From: Penicillium oxalicum | Taxonomy: Eukaryota; Ascomycota; Eurotiomycetes; Eurotiales; Aspergillaceae | NCBI RefSeq assembly: GCF_001723175.1 | Contig: NC_064652.1 | Coordinates: 930,001 to 994,000, forward strand | Direction of reading: 5' to 3' | DNA: 64,000 bases | Shown: one piece after another, positions 35,824 through 47,083 of the stretch | Layout of the letters: every line of letters begins with the position of its first letter | Position numbering within the stretch: the stretch's first letter is position 1 | Made by a program: the position numbers and the translations under genes | Notes under the pieces: generated by a model | Database searches by the model: none | Seen by the model: the letters and a program-made list of their open reading frames with translations, nothing else | Told to the model about the DNA's origin: nothing

Positions 35824-38172
35824 TTAGTTACCGTCCCTGATCTCTGTTTTGTGGACGTCAAGACCACGGAGGCGCATCGCCAGCAAGCTCTCTCCGTTGT
35901 CAAGACCGCTTCGGCCAGGCGTATAAAGATGACCACCGTAGCCAAAATCACCTTTGTTGAGCTTTCGATAGAGTTCCTCGGATTCGGGGTTGATCGAAGA
36001 AGGCCCGTTTGGCTCCCTTCTCGGTTCTACGGTGCTCCATAACAGAGCGTTATCACCTGGTGATGAGATATGTGGCAGGAAGCCCGTCAACGTACCTTGA
36101 CCAGCACTCTGACGCTGACTAGCTGATTCTGTTGCTAATCGAGCACTAGCAGTACTGGCAAAGGTGTTTTCACGAACCAACTTGTACGGGCTGTATCGGG
36201 GCTCTGGCAGCTGAATCTCGTTTCGGAGCTTCTCCTTGCCATCTGGCACCCGGTTCGCGAAGACGACGCGAATGCTGGAGTGCAAATAGAAGCGGCCCCG
36301 TGACGGGCAGCAGATGTTCAAATGGATGAGGTACCGCAGAACTGGCCTGTCATGCGGATCTTCCGTGGCGTTCAAGGAGGCTTCGGGACGATCGGTCCCG
36401 TAATTCTTGCGAGCGCTCAGAGGCATGTCAATTATGGGACCCGCCGAATAACTTCGCTGCCGGATGAACGTCTTTGTGCCCGGCTCCATGTCACTGAGAT
36501 CATACGGGACAAGAAACAGTTTCACTGCAGTTTTGTGCGGATTCTTGATGATGATCTGCAGCTGACCTTGCTGAGGAATTCGGTAGCTGCCGCCTGGAGG
36601 GCACTTGGGGGACTCTGCCCGCCGGCTCTTCTTCTCCCGGCGTCGCCTTGAATCCACGTCTGACATGTGAGTCGTATTGGTCGCGTCCAGATCCATCTCT
36701 GACGCAACCACCTTTGCTGGGCTGAGATGCCGCCGGCGACGCCGGGTTGAATTGGTGTCATCCTTGGGCAAGGAGTTCTCCAGGTCGATCATTCCGACAT
36801 AAGGACTGGGACTGTCGTCGGCGATGGATCGCCCGGGCCCAGACGTCGGATAGCTGTAGAACACTGCGGGAAAGGAGACAGTTACATGTGGTGGACATCG
36901 GAGATTGCCTTTGCATTTGCCTTTCCCGAGCACACCAATCTGGGCCGTGAAGTCGAGCGGCTTGGACGGATTCATCGACATGCGCCCGCGCAGAATCGAC
37001 TCTTCGTACGACCCCACCATCGGGCATGGGGCTTAGGAGAAGTCTCCGAGGCAAGGGAAGGTCTTCTCGCCCTGAAGACAGGCTTGACCGTCGTTGACGC
37101 GAGTTGCAGACTGTAGGCCGCATTCATAGATCTGCGCGAGGAGTTGTAGGAAAAAGAAAGTCCTTCCTGCTGTCCGTGAGAAACCTTGATCCCAACATCG
37201 GCCGATCGTGAGCCAGGAGGCGTGGACTGTAGATGCCGGAATGTTTCCGGCGGCAGCGTCCGTCGCCGGTTTGCTCGCTCCGACGGCTCCAACGACTCTG
37301 GCCCCGGCACGACCCGAGGTGAAAAGTCCAGATCGCTGTTGTTGGCTTGATGAACCAAAGGACTCGTCGGCGCTTTAAGGACATAGCTCGAGGAAAATGG
37401 CCCAAATGAGGGGGCCCTCGATCGCGATCCTGTTGCCAGCGTCAAGTCGTCTCGACCGGGATAGAGTCCAGACGGACTGATGGTGGTCTGAAAGGCAGGC
37501 GCCTCAAACCAAGGGGTCGTGGGAGAGGATCCTAGATGGGGAAATGGTGAAGATGAACTTGATTCTGCGAACCGAGGACGGGGTGAATGGTCTTCAGGGC
37601 GTGGAGAGCCCTCCCGAAAGTCGCCCGAATGCAGCGCAGAGCGAGGACGCTCGATCTCGGCCGGCGAGCTCAGCATCTCTCTTTGTCTGTCCTGTATCTC
37701 GTTGATGGAGGCCTGCTCCATGACTCGCCTGCCGACCCATGAGGTGTGATTTGGTAGAAGATCTTCTTGGGCAGTCGCTTCGCCTACACTAAGGTGCTGT
37801 TCCTTTGTTGCAAGTTAGCTTTCTCTCGCGTGTACTCGATACACGGTGTGCACTTTTCATAATGGAAGCCAGCAGGTAAAGTTTGACCAGCTCCGGACCA
37901 GCTTCACATACCTGTCGTTGGGACCTCCAGTGTGATGCCTCTTTGATTCGATGTATAAGATCTTGCCGGTCATAAGACCGGACCTGTGACAGACAGCTCT
38001 CGGTCGGAGGGACCTCTGCGACTGTCTCCCGAGACTCAGTGACAGGGGATCTGAATTCGGAGGCCTGCGCCGACCGAGGCTGGGGTGACTCTGGAGCTGG
38101 TTGCTCCAACTCGCTCTGGTCACCCGACCAGTGACGATGGCCCCATCGATCCGGATCATGAAAGAGAGGCAT
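35824..38172 (-). CDS. Atos-domain (FAM214/DUF4210) protein, apparent one-base frameshift
   Basis: Exon 1 is 38172-37912. Exon 2 starts at 37802 after a 109-nt intron (GTATGT...AAAG) and reads in one frame to about 37024. The rest, from 37020 to 35824, is in another frame. The split falls just before MVGSYEESILRGRM, the start of the conserved Atos domain (PLDFTAQIGVLGKGKCK, then CPPHVTVSFPAVFY). The upstream frame ends in the Ser/Pro-rich linker ...SETSPKPHA and runs on out of register. Adding one base around 37018-37024 would join the two. No plausible intron was found there. The C-terminal part includes the second conserved block (QLQIIIKNPHKTAVKLFLVPYDL). Atos relatives act in transcription and meiotic chromosome segregation. 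The full chain would be about 745 residues. It diverges from an FYV7-like gene. Confidence 0.78.
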
Positions 38173-39014
38173 TTGTAGCAGGAAGTGTTCAGGAAGATGA
38201 AAGATTTACGATCAACATGGCAGACAGCTTCATCTGGGAGCCTCCAATTTCAAAGAGCGAGCCCAACAGTGCCTGAATGTGACCAAAGAAATGCGGTGTA
38301 GTGCAGATGTGCAGCGGATGCTGTCCGGGATCCTGAGCGATTCGCGAATGGCAAGAAGGGGGCACGGGCGGCCGAAGGATCAAATGTATAGAATGACCGT
38401 TTGCTGTGTGAAGTGAAATACGCTGTAGCCAAAGAGAGCGTTGTATTTTTCTCGGCAGGAGATGTCCGAGGCAGTTCGAGACTTGTGACTGTGAGAAAGA
38501 GAAGGAAATGACAGAGCGAGTCAGAGGCCGGTTGAGTGGTTTAGATTGGCGGAGCATGTCATGAGGCCGTGGGTCTCCGATGATTCATCAGTCGTTTGAA
38601 TTTCGTCAGGGAGCTCTCGATTCAGAGGATCGTCATTCCATATCTGAAGAAAGACAAGTCGGAGAGACCGACTGGCACTTTCCAGTCTCATCCTGCATGA
38701 TGGATCATGTCCATAGTCTACTTGTGTGATTTGAAACCCATGCCATGCTGCATGATCCCAAACTCAAAGGGAAAGACTGATTTGTCGATGGAGCCGGAGG
38801 CTACTGTGAAGATCCGCGCGTGGGGAGAAATTCTGGCGCCACAGCGTTTTTTTTTCGGGTCTCGGACGCCGATCCTCACGTTTTCCTTCTTCCCCCAATA
38901 GAGCTGCGACCAACTTCAAAATCACCCCCTCAACTACTCTCTCGTACAGCCAAGATAATTCAAATTGCATACTACAGTCTTCAACGTTGATTTGGTTCGA
39001 TCGTGAAAGCAGCC
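38173..39014. promoter_or_regulatory. Bidirectional promoter, Atos gene / FYV7-like gene
   Basis: 842 bp between divergent starts. No domain-bearing frame is seen. No clear motif pair was noticed. Confidence 0.4.
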
Positions 39015-39693
39015 ATGGCTCCCAAACGCACTCGCGACGGAGAAAGCAAGCCGTCCGGATCAGGCGCAGACTCAGTACCCAAAAAGCGCAAGGGCTTCAA
39101 TGTCGGACCGGCCAATCTACCTGATGGTACCTATCGACGCAAGAGTAAGTCCACCTCCGAGGTCTGAAGCAGCGCACGCTCTTCCTCGTCTAACATGATT
39201 GCCTCTCCTCACAGCCCAAAAGATTAAATCAGACCTGATTCAAAAGGCCAAGGTCAAAAAGGCATACGCCAAGATTAAAGCACAAGAACTTTCGACGAAC
39301 GCACCCAAGCCCATCTTCACGACAGCCGAGCAGGAGAATGGAGGAGATCAAGCGCCCGCATCACTGGAGCTCCATCCGGACCGAGTGGCCATGATGAATG
39401 AGCCAGAGCCAGAAGAGCCCAAAGCTGAGCGGCGGTCAGCGCGGCCTCCACGCGATGCGACCGGCCACCAAAGGCAGCGCAAGCCGAAACCCTCAGCGTT
39501 TGCCAAAGAATTGGAGATTGCCGAGAAGCGAAGACAGGAGGCAGAGGCCCGGCAACGAGAACGGGAGGCCCGACAAAAAGACCGCGAGGCGATGGCGCGT
39601 GCGAAGCGGCCCGATCGATCTGGAAAGAGGCGACTGGGTCGAGAGAGCAATGTGCTGCTGAGTCGAGTGCAGCGGATGGTGGGACAGACTTGA
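39015..39693 (+). CDS. fyv7: rRNA-processing protein, FYV7-like
   Basis: Exons 39015-39144 and 39215-39693 give 202 residues. The protein is strongly basic. It begins [10 protein letters not shown] with a nuclear-localisation-like [21 protein letters not shown]. The family core [22 protein letters not shown] spans the exon junction. A charged coiled-coil ([30 protein letters not shown]) ends in [23 protein letters not shown]7 proteins are nucleolar and act in processing of the 35S pre-rRNA and the small subunit. The compositional signature is clear, but the subfamily is assigned by resemblance. Confidence 0.75.
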
Positions 39694-39900
39694 AAATGGG
39701 TGCCTTGGAGGGGGGGGGGGAGTCGGCACTGCAGAAGCATGTGGAAAATGGTTGCCATCCAGCTTTGATACCCGGTTGTGATTTATTTGCCCTTGCCGTG
39801 GACCGGTGCTGCAGGCGGACATAGTTCAGATGTACTTTCTTTGATTCAGGATGCGCAAGAGCCGTCCAGCAATTCATTCATTGACTACAATGACTACATC

Positions 39901-42900
39901 CTAACTAGAAGTGGAAGGCTTGGAGCCACCCGCGCTGCGTGGTTTCTTGAAGCAAGCAAACTCGCCCTTGGTCCGATCACGCAGACGCTTGAGTACGACT
40001 CGCATCTCCCCCAACTCTGCCTGAAGTTTCGTGCGGGCCTCGTTGGTGGTACGGCGATCCAATTCCACATAGATTTGGCTCTGGATATTTGAAGCTTCTT
40101 CCGTGGAGTATTGAGTCAGAGTCTGCGCAATGAATTCCGTATCCAACGTCGCTTGCATCAGAGCAGCCAGGGAGTAGGTGGAGCGAGATCGGAACGCGGT
40201 GAGCAGAGATGTCGACACTTCGATCAAGAGACGCGTCAAGATCGTGACGAGGAGAGATGACGGAGAGTTGTTGCCGGTGCGACTAGACTGTGGAGAGATA
40301 GTAGAAGGAATGGTGGTTGAAATCTCCGTGTGCACGAGCACTAACGTTAGCATGGTACTGTACACGTAGGGCCGGACTTGGTCCGGGCGATCGGTAGAGG
40401 GGACCCAGTCTGGCGCTGTAATGCCGGTGGTGATTATCTCATTCAACGTGGTAATAGTCGGCTGCGTATATGACTGGAATAATCGGTCCTCGATTTGTTT
40501 GAGAACATCCGACACCGTTTTCCCTTCTTCGGTCAACTTGACCGAAAAGGATGTCTCAAAGTTAGCAATCAATTGAGGCACATATTCGGCCTGCAGAGCT
40601 TTGAGGTTGGACAGCGTGAGGAGAATTCTCACGTTCTGTAATCCGTTAGCAGGCCATCATTATAAAAGTGAGCATCAGTGGGGGGGCAAGTCTCACCCGA
40701 TTGCGAGAATCTACCGAATCCGCCGTGAGGACCGACAAAGCAGCGTCGACTACCTGACTCGCCATGACCGGCCTGGCTAGGATCCACTCATTCTCTTCCT
40801 CTGAGAACGCATGCCGCTCGGCGTTCTCCACGAGTCCACTCAACGCCTTGTAGACGCTGGAGACGAACTGCGTGCGCACCATCTGCAGCAATTTGGCAGG
40901 CGGTTGGGTCACAACGTCTACAGACCCTGATTTCGCCATAGCTTCCGAGATGTAGAGAATTTTCTGCATGCCTCCCAGGATGGCGCTTTCAAAGTCCACA
41001 AACAGTCCCGGCATCTTGGTCTGGTCGCGTTTCTCCGAGTCACGGGTCCAATCTTCAAGCATTTTGAAGATTTCAGCGTCCTTGCTCCAAGCGGAGCAGG
41101 CGACACGGGCTGAACGCTCCCGCGCGACACTGATCATGACTTTGAGCTGATCGCTGGCTTGCGCGGTGTTGCTGACTGGTCCCAGTGCCGCCATCTCACT
41201 GGCGGCAGTACCCAGAATGACCAGGAATTTGCTGAGATAATACACACCGCTGAGAGAATTGGAATAGGGTGGCCAGAACGCGTAACCCTCCCAATGCTCT
41301 CCTCTCTTCGGGACTAAGATGGGTAAGTTTTTGGGGTCTAATTTGAACCGAGATTCAGTGGGCGTCACACCGCGCGACGCCGGACTGGTTGGGCTTGGTG
41401 GAATAGGAGATGCAAGTAGCGAGATATCCTCCGTAGGTGGGTCATTGAAGAGGGACAAAATATTCTCCCGGATGAGAGTGACCAGCTCGACCACGCCTCG
41501 CTCAATTTGCGCCACGTTGGCGGGGGCGAGCCGGTGATGTTTTCGACTCTCTCCTTCAAATCCGGCAGGGAGCAATCTTTGGCGACTGCCGTCGATGAAC
41601 GACTGGGCAGCCTCCCAAAAGTCAAGCACTTCGCCCAGCAGACCATTCTGTGAAGACAGCAACCTGGTCAAAAAGGCTTGAATACAATCCCAGAGTTCGA
41701 CGACCTGGTCGGTATCCAATCGTTCGGGAGTATCGGTAAATCCATCCCGCGGTGCAAGACGTAGATAGGATGCGACAACCTGCGGGGTGGGGACATCGCC
41801 TCCAGCGAGCCTTCGTCGCAAGATCTCGATTTCCACCTTGCATCGTTCACAGAACGAGGTGATTTTGGTCTTCAAGAACTCGTATCTGCTGAGAAGCCAC
41901 GTCCAGATGGGGTTGTCTTCCACGCCCAATTCCAGCAAGGCCCCGATCAGCTCCATATGCTCTTCTACGGGGCCCGATGCTGTACTCGTCGTCGATGTCG
42001 TTGGCGCATTGCTCAATCGTCTCCAAAGGTCTCGCTTAAAGGTTTGAATTTGCTGATCAACATCTGTCCACATGCGGCCCATGGCGAGAATTGTATGCGT
42101 CTCTTGATCGGTCAACTGTCTCCGAGCGCTGGAGGCCTGCTCCACTATATTCTTTGCTTGGTTGGCCAGAGTACGACTCCTGGTGTATTGCTCAAATACG
42201 GAATCGTAGTCGCGCTGTTGAATAGCCTTTGACAGGTGACTACCAATCTCATACACATCGCGGTGCTTCTCCATGGTTTCAACGACGGATTTGAGGACCA
42301 GCTCTCGATCTCTTCCTCCCAGAGCAGGACCCCATACCTCCTCCGCTTTCACCGAGGCTTCTAAGAGAGGCCCCCGAATGCCCTTCATACCATATTCGCT
42401 TTCCTTCCTCAGAGCATTCTTCTTCGGTCCATCAATGGTCTGCAGAATAGGCGTGTTGGCTTGATATTGACCAGAGTAGTTTCGGAAATGTCCCGATCGA
42501 CGGGGAGCGATCGGCTGTTCGCTTGAGGCACCTTGGTCCCTCATCTCTGTGTAGACACTGTCGATGGTTGCTTTTGCACGCACGAAACGCTCAAAGTTAG
42601 CCTCCACAAGTACCTTCAGAGAGGCTGATTTCTCGTCAATAGATTGTGACAGGTGGTTCAATCCTGCGACAAGCGATTCAATCGAGGCGTCGTGATGCAC
42701 CTGAGATAAAAACAGCGCAGGCGAGAAAGACGTGGACGAAAGCAAGAAGCGTGACCGCTGGCCTCCATCATCCTCAAGGCGAACTCCACGGCTCTTGAGA
42801 GTTCGAAGGATGCTATCGCCGCCCCCTAGAGGATCTGGCTCGTCGCTTTGTGTGGTATCCCTTCCATCCTTACCGCGTCGCGATCCGAAGTTGCCTCGCA

Positions 42901-43069
42901 ATTGACTTGGAGAGCGTTCCAGCGCAAAGTATCGTGACTTGCGAGCACGCGACTTTGAATGTGGGACGGGTTCCGTGTCCGACACGTCGCCATCATCCAA
43001 CGACGCGGGCCATTCTTCGGGAAACTCCGAGGGCAGATTGTAATGACCGGCGACGTCGAGGTCGGACAT
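39901..43069 (-). CDS. sec5: Exocyst complex component Sec5
   Basis: Exons 43069-40697 and 40635-39901 give 1035 residues, close to the expected fungal length. The start at MSDLDVAGHYNLPS is the family N-terminus, not the non-ATG extension upstream. The disordered N-terminus carries EEWPASLDDGDVSDTE. The conserved Sec5 block FSPALFLSQVHHDASIESL, then LKVLVEANFERFVRAKATID (near 125-175), starts the helical CorEx bundle, and long helical rods follow to the end. Sec5 is part of the octameric exocyst that tethers secretory vesicles at the plasma membrane of growing tips, downstream of Rho/Rab GTPases. It shares a 0.6-kb promoter with idh1. Confidence 0.9.
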
Positions 43070-43677
43070 GGCGGTAGATCTCTCTCTCTGATCGAGAATG
43101 GAGACGGGACGAGCCTTCACAGAACGAGGGGCGGTTGTTCAGACTCGCGCCCAGGGTCCGGGAATGTCGTTTAGAGGCAAGGAACTCGTATCCACGCCTT
43201 CACGGCTACTTGCTGCCGATCGCAGCGACGACAGAGTGACTCGTAGGTGGCCGTCTCTGAGTCTGGTGAGCCTGCGAGGGTCCTACAGAGACTCAATGGA
43301 AGCTGGGGACAACGAGAGAGAGCTTTCCACGGGAGCGGCAGAATAGGAAGTAATAGTGGAATTCATTCACGAATCAGTCCAGTTCCCCGAGCCTAACGCC
43401 AATGGCCAACGGGCAGCGGAGTGGACTGCTGTTCGGGTAGCGGGGGAAGAAAGAGAACGGTCGACACCACCAATGCGGTCTGGCGTCGTGGCCCTGTTGG
43501 AAGACAAAAGCGCAGAACTGCCACGGTCGGATCGGCACGGGCGCCGAGAAACTCGATTCTTCCGTCCAATTTTCCTTCACTCTTCCTCCTCTCCGCTTCC
43601 CACCCCCCAAAGTCACGATCTCACCCTCCCCCCTCTTGATCCCCATAAAACAGCCCTTCGTCGGGATATTGTTCAAG
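43070..43677. promoter_or_regulatory. Bidirectional promoter, sec5 / idh1
   Basis: 608 bp between divergent starts. A CT/CCCTCCCC-rich stretch at 43580-43635 precedes the idh1 ATG, as in many highly expressed fungal genes. Frames across it are not conserved-looking. Confidence 0.45.
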
Positions 43678-45313
43678 ATGCTCGCCGCCAGAAACTTCTC
43701 TGCTGCTCGCCAATGCCTGCGCTCGGCCCGCATGGGCCCCAGCTTCGTCACCTCTGTGTCGCAGGTACCGTCTACACCCACCTGCATATTCCCAACGCCC
43801 CTCGCCCACCCGAAAACTACGCCGCAATCACGAACACTATCCATTGGCTAACCTACGTTCCCATTTCTAGCTGCGCAGCTATGCTACTTCTCCTGACGAG
43901 GCTGTCGCCAAGTTCAAGGGCCAGAAGGGCTCTGATGTACGTTGTATTTCCCCATGCATGCGAGTTTTTTTTTCCCTTCCGTGACATAGTGCCGGTGCCA
44001 ACCGCCGACGCGCGCTAGAAACGGAATGACAATGGTTTCTCGCACAACGGGGTGACCACGAAAGAAGACGAATGCTGATTGTGTGTGGCATCATGACAGG
44101 GCAAGTACACCGTTACTTTGATTGAGGGAGACGGTATTGGTCCCGAGATCTCTCAGTCGGTCAAGGACATCTTCCAGGCCGCCAAGGTAAAAACCTGTCG
44201 CAATACCAGTCTATGCGCTGGCCTGTGGTGCTAATCTCTCTTACAGGCTCCCATCAAGTGGGAATCTGTCGATGTCACCCCCATTCTCAAGGACGGCAAG
44301 ACCGCCATTCCCGACGATGCGATCCGCAGCGTCCAGAAGAACTACGTTGCGCTCAAGGGTCCTCTGGCTGTGAGTAGATCGACCCTGCGCAATGCGCGAT
44401 CCTATCTTCCGCGACACCAGGCACTAACCGATGACTCTTCAAATGGGAATAGACCCCTGTTGGCAAGGGACACGTTTCCCTGAACCTGACTCTGCGCCGT
44501 ACCTTCAACCTCTTCGCCAACGTCCGTCCTTGCCGCTCCATCGCCGGTTACAAGACCCCCTATGACGGTGTTGACACTGTCCTGATCCGTGAGAACACCG
44601 AGGGTGAATACTCCGGCATTGAGCACGTTGTCGTCGACGGTGTGGTCCAGAGCATCAAGCTCATCACCAAGGAGGCCTCCGAGCGCGTTCTCCGCTTCGC
44701 CTTCCAGTACGCCCAGTCGATCAACAAGAAGAAGGTCCGTGTTGTGCACAAGGCCACCATCATGAAGATGTCCGACGGTCTCTTCCTCAACACTGCCCGC
44801 GACATTGCCAAGGACTTCCCCGATGTCGAGTTCGACGCCGAGCTGCTGGACAACTCGTGCCTGAAGATCGTCACCGATCCCACTCCCTACAACGACAAGG
44901 TCCTGGTCATGCCAAACCTGTACGGTGACATTCTGTCCGACATGTGCGCCGGTCTGATCGGTGGTCTTGGTCTGACCCCCTCCGGTAACATTGGTGACGA
45001 GTGCTCCATCTTCGAGGCCGTCCACGGTTCCGCCCCCGACATTGCTGGCAAGGGCCTCGCCAACCCCACCGCCCTGCTGCTCTCGTCCATCATGATGTTG
45101 CAGCACATGGGTCTCCACGACCACGCCAACAACATCCAGAAGGCCATCTTCGACACCTTGGCCGAGGGCAAGGTAAGCTCTCATTCTCTCCCCTCGCTAC
45201 CGTGAGGCGCATTGCAAATCACTAACTCTTCAATTTCCCAGACTCTCACTGGTGACCTTGGCGGTAAGGCCAAGACCCACGAGTACGCCGAGGCCATCAT
45301 GAAGCGCCTGTAA
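43678..45313 (+). CDS. idh1: NAD-dependent isocitrate dehydrogenase, subunit 1 (regulatory), mitochondrial
   Basis: Exons 43678-43764, 43871-43936, 44100-44186, 44247-44369, 44453-45172 and 45242-45313 give 384 residues. All introns are phase 0. The N-terminus ([19 protein letters not shown]) is a mitochondrial presequence. The mature part has [16 protein letters not shown], then the isocitrate-binding region [23 protein letters not shown]. The isopropylmalate/isocitrate dehydrogenase signature [19 protein letters not shown] is near residue 275. It pairs with Idh2 in the octamer of the citric acid cycle, and Idh1 binds allosteric AMP/citrate. Codon use is strongly C-ending (GTC, AAG, CTC), indicating high expression, unlike its neighbours. 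Confidence 0.95.
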
Positions 45314-45741
45314 ATGACGTCGCTTTCTGAATTCCCTGTACTATGACACCCTTTGATTTCTTTCATTTGTCTCTCGAACGACCTTAGACTTCCTATAGCG
45401 ATCGGAAATATACCTCTTTGTGGACAGCTACCCCATGAGCTCCAAGGCCCCCGACCTGGTCATCTTGCGACTAGAAAGGAGAAATTCTGTCCGTGTCTCG
45501 GCAAAACATAAAAGTAGCCTGAAGCTGTGTCAATCTGCAGTCATCAGGATGAAGGCTCATCGACAGGTCCTCTAGAGCCCTGTTCCGTCTTGTACATGGC
45601 CTTCCCTTGGGTGTGGAGAAAGAAGTGGTTCTCGATCAAGATAGTGTACATGCAATCGTTATCGGAATTGGACAATGTCGCTCAAACGCTCATTGAATAT
45701 TCTCGCTGGTATCACAGTGCAGTGAAATAGTACGAGTCGGG
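45314..45741. other. Convergent 3' intergenic region, idh1 / eaf7
   Basis: 428 bp between the two stops. Nothing beyond the presumed 3' untranslated regions was seen. Confidence 0.5.
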
Positions 45742-46867
45742 TCAGCGTCGACGAGCAGTGCGACGGGTACCTGTATTTGTGGGTGCTTTCTTTGGTCCCT
45801 TGGGTTTCGACCGAGTTGCTTTCGCTCTCGTGCTTCGCGTGCCCCCTTTGTCACTAGTGTCTTCCTCTTCCTCCTCCGCCTCTCCCTCGACATCCCCTTC
45901 ACTGTCCTTGCCACCATCACTGCCGTCCTCACCGCCCTCGTCCTGGCCTTCGTCGTTCGCTCCAGACTCTTGACTTGATTCGGCCTCTTCATCTGACGTT
46001 TTGCCCTGGCTACCGGAGCCTACTTCGACTTGGAGGCGAGTAGAGCGGGTTTCGCGAGTAGGCTGGCGAGCGCCGCGAGTGTACCGTCGGCCTCGAGACG
46101 GGATGGGAGATGAACGGGGTTCTTTTGTATGCCACCGGATCAACTTCTCTGGTCTCGTCATTGAATCATTTAAGAGTAGCCACTTACCATCTGTATCTGC
46201 GACAGTGCTCCCGCGCCTGGATTCCACGTGCCGACTGTTCACTGGCGATAGGGAACCTTCCGTGGCCAGTCTTCTCTCAAACATGAGGTCCCCATATTCA
46301 TCGTATGGTAGCTCAAAAGGCCAATACATTTCACTCGGTTCCTCGTCGTCCTCATTATTGTCGGCAAAAATGGCATCTTCCTATTCACGAACCGTATTTA
46401 GTCAGATGGAAACTTAGCGACGACACACAAGTCAATGCTACTTACCCGCTCGTCCAAAGCCTCGAGATTGTAGAGCGTACCAAGCTTCTTCCAAATCCCC
46501 GGTATGCGCATATGCTCCGCTGATGACGGCGCATAGCCTTGACTTTTCAGATATTCGGCGATTGCCAGCATTCGGAAGTGTTTATGTACGCCTAACCGAT
46601 TCATTGGAATTAGCTGTGAGAATCCTAGCTATCTGGATGGCCCAGTTTCCAGCTTGCCGTCCACTCACCAACAGGTTTCCATTTTATGATGGCCTTGAGC
46701 AATGCTGTTTCCTGATCATCCGTCCACGGATCTGATAATAAGTCATAGGGCGCATCGGGCTTCTCAGCAGTATCGCTAGAACCAGGAGTGTCTACGCTAG
46801 ACTGCGCAACTGTGTCCTCAAGAGGCGTCGTCGAATGCGCGCGCTTGACCTTTTTTCGAGGAGGCAT
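45742..46867 (-). CDS. eaf7: Eaf7, CT20-domain subunit of the NuA4 histone acetyltransferase
   Basis: Exons 46867-46669, 46591-46446, 46380-46188 and 46121-45742 give 305 residues. A basic N-terminus (MPPRKKVKR) leads to the CT20/MRGBP domain: DPWTDDQETALLKAIIKWKPVGVHKHFRMLAIAEYLK, then IPGIWKKLGTLYNLEALDER (about 45-115), continuing to YWPFELPYDEYGDLMFERR. The last third is disordered: an Arg-rich patch, a long acidic Glu/Asp/Ser tract and a basic end. Eaf7 with Eaf3 and Eaf5 forms a NuA4 module in transcription elongation. The 66-nt third intron (GTAAGT...AAAG) is a multiple of three without stop, so a retained form adds 22 residues; I prefer the spliced form. Confidence 0.85.
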
Positions 46868-47083
46868 GCTGTAATTGTGGTAGAGTCTTGCGATGATGGG
46901 GACTCGAGACGCGCTTCATCGGACTTGCAGCGAAGGTCGAGCCCCAAGATTGTGAGCTGCCGCATCTGTTATCGGATGGTCCGTGCACGATAACGATGCT
47001 GCTGCGCGGCGCGGCTTGAGACAGTTTCGCCGCAACGAGTCAAACACCGTGAGCCGAATCGTTCTGCTCGCGATGGGCTCGAA
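46868..47083. promoter_or_regulatory. Short bidirectional promoter, eaf7 / GCP gene
   Basis: Only 216 bp separate the divergent ATGs, so both promoters must overlap. Confidence 0.5.

Noticed and set aside
36980..37060. Programmed ribosomal frameshifting as an explanation of the Atos gene break
   Set aside because: I see no slippery heptamer or obvious downstream structure at the junction. A plain indel is simpler.
43356..44018. 220-codon frame upstream of and overlapping idh1
   Set aside because: It covers the promoter, exons 1-2 and introns of idh1 in another frame. The idh1 exon structure explains the region.
44402..45184. 260-codon open frame on the minus strand, Gly/Val/Glu-rich
   Set aside because: It is antisense to the main exon of idh1. 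The strong C-ending codon bias of that gene removes stops on the opposite strand. It has no domain.
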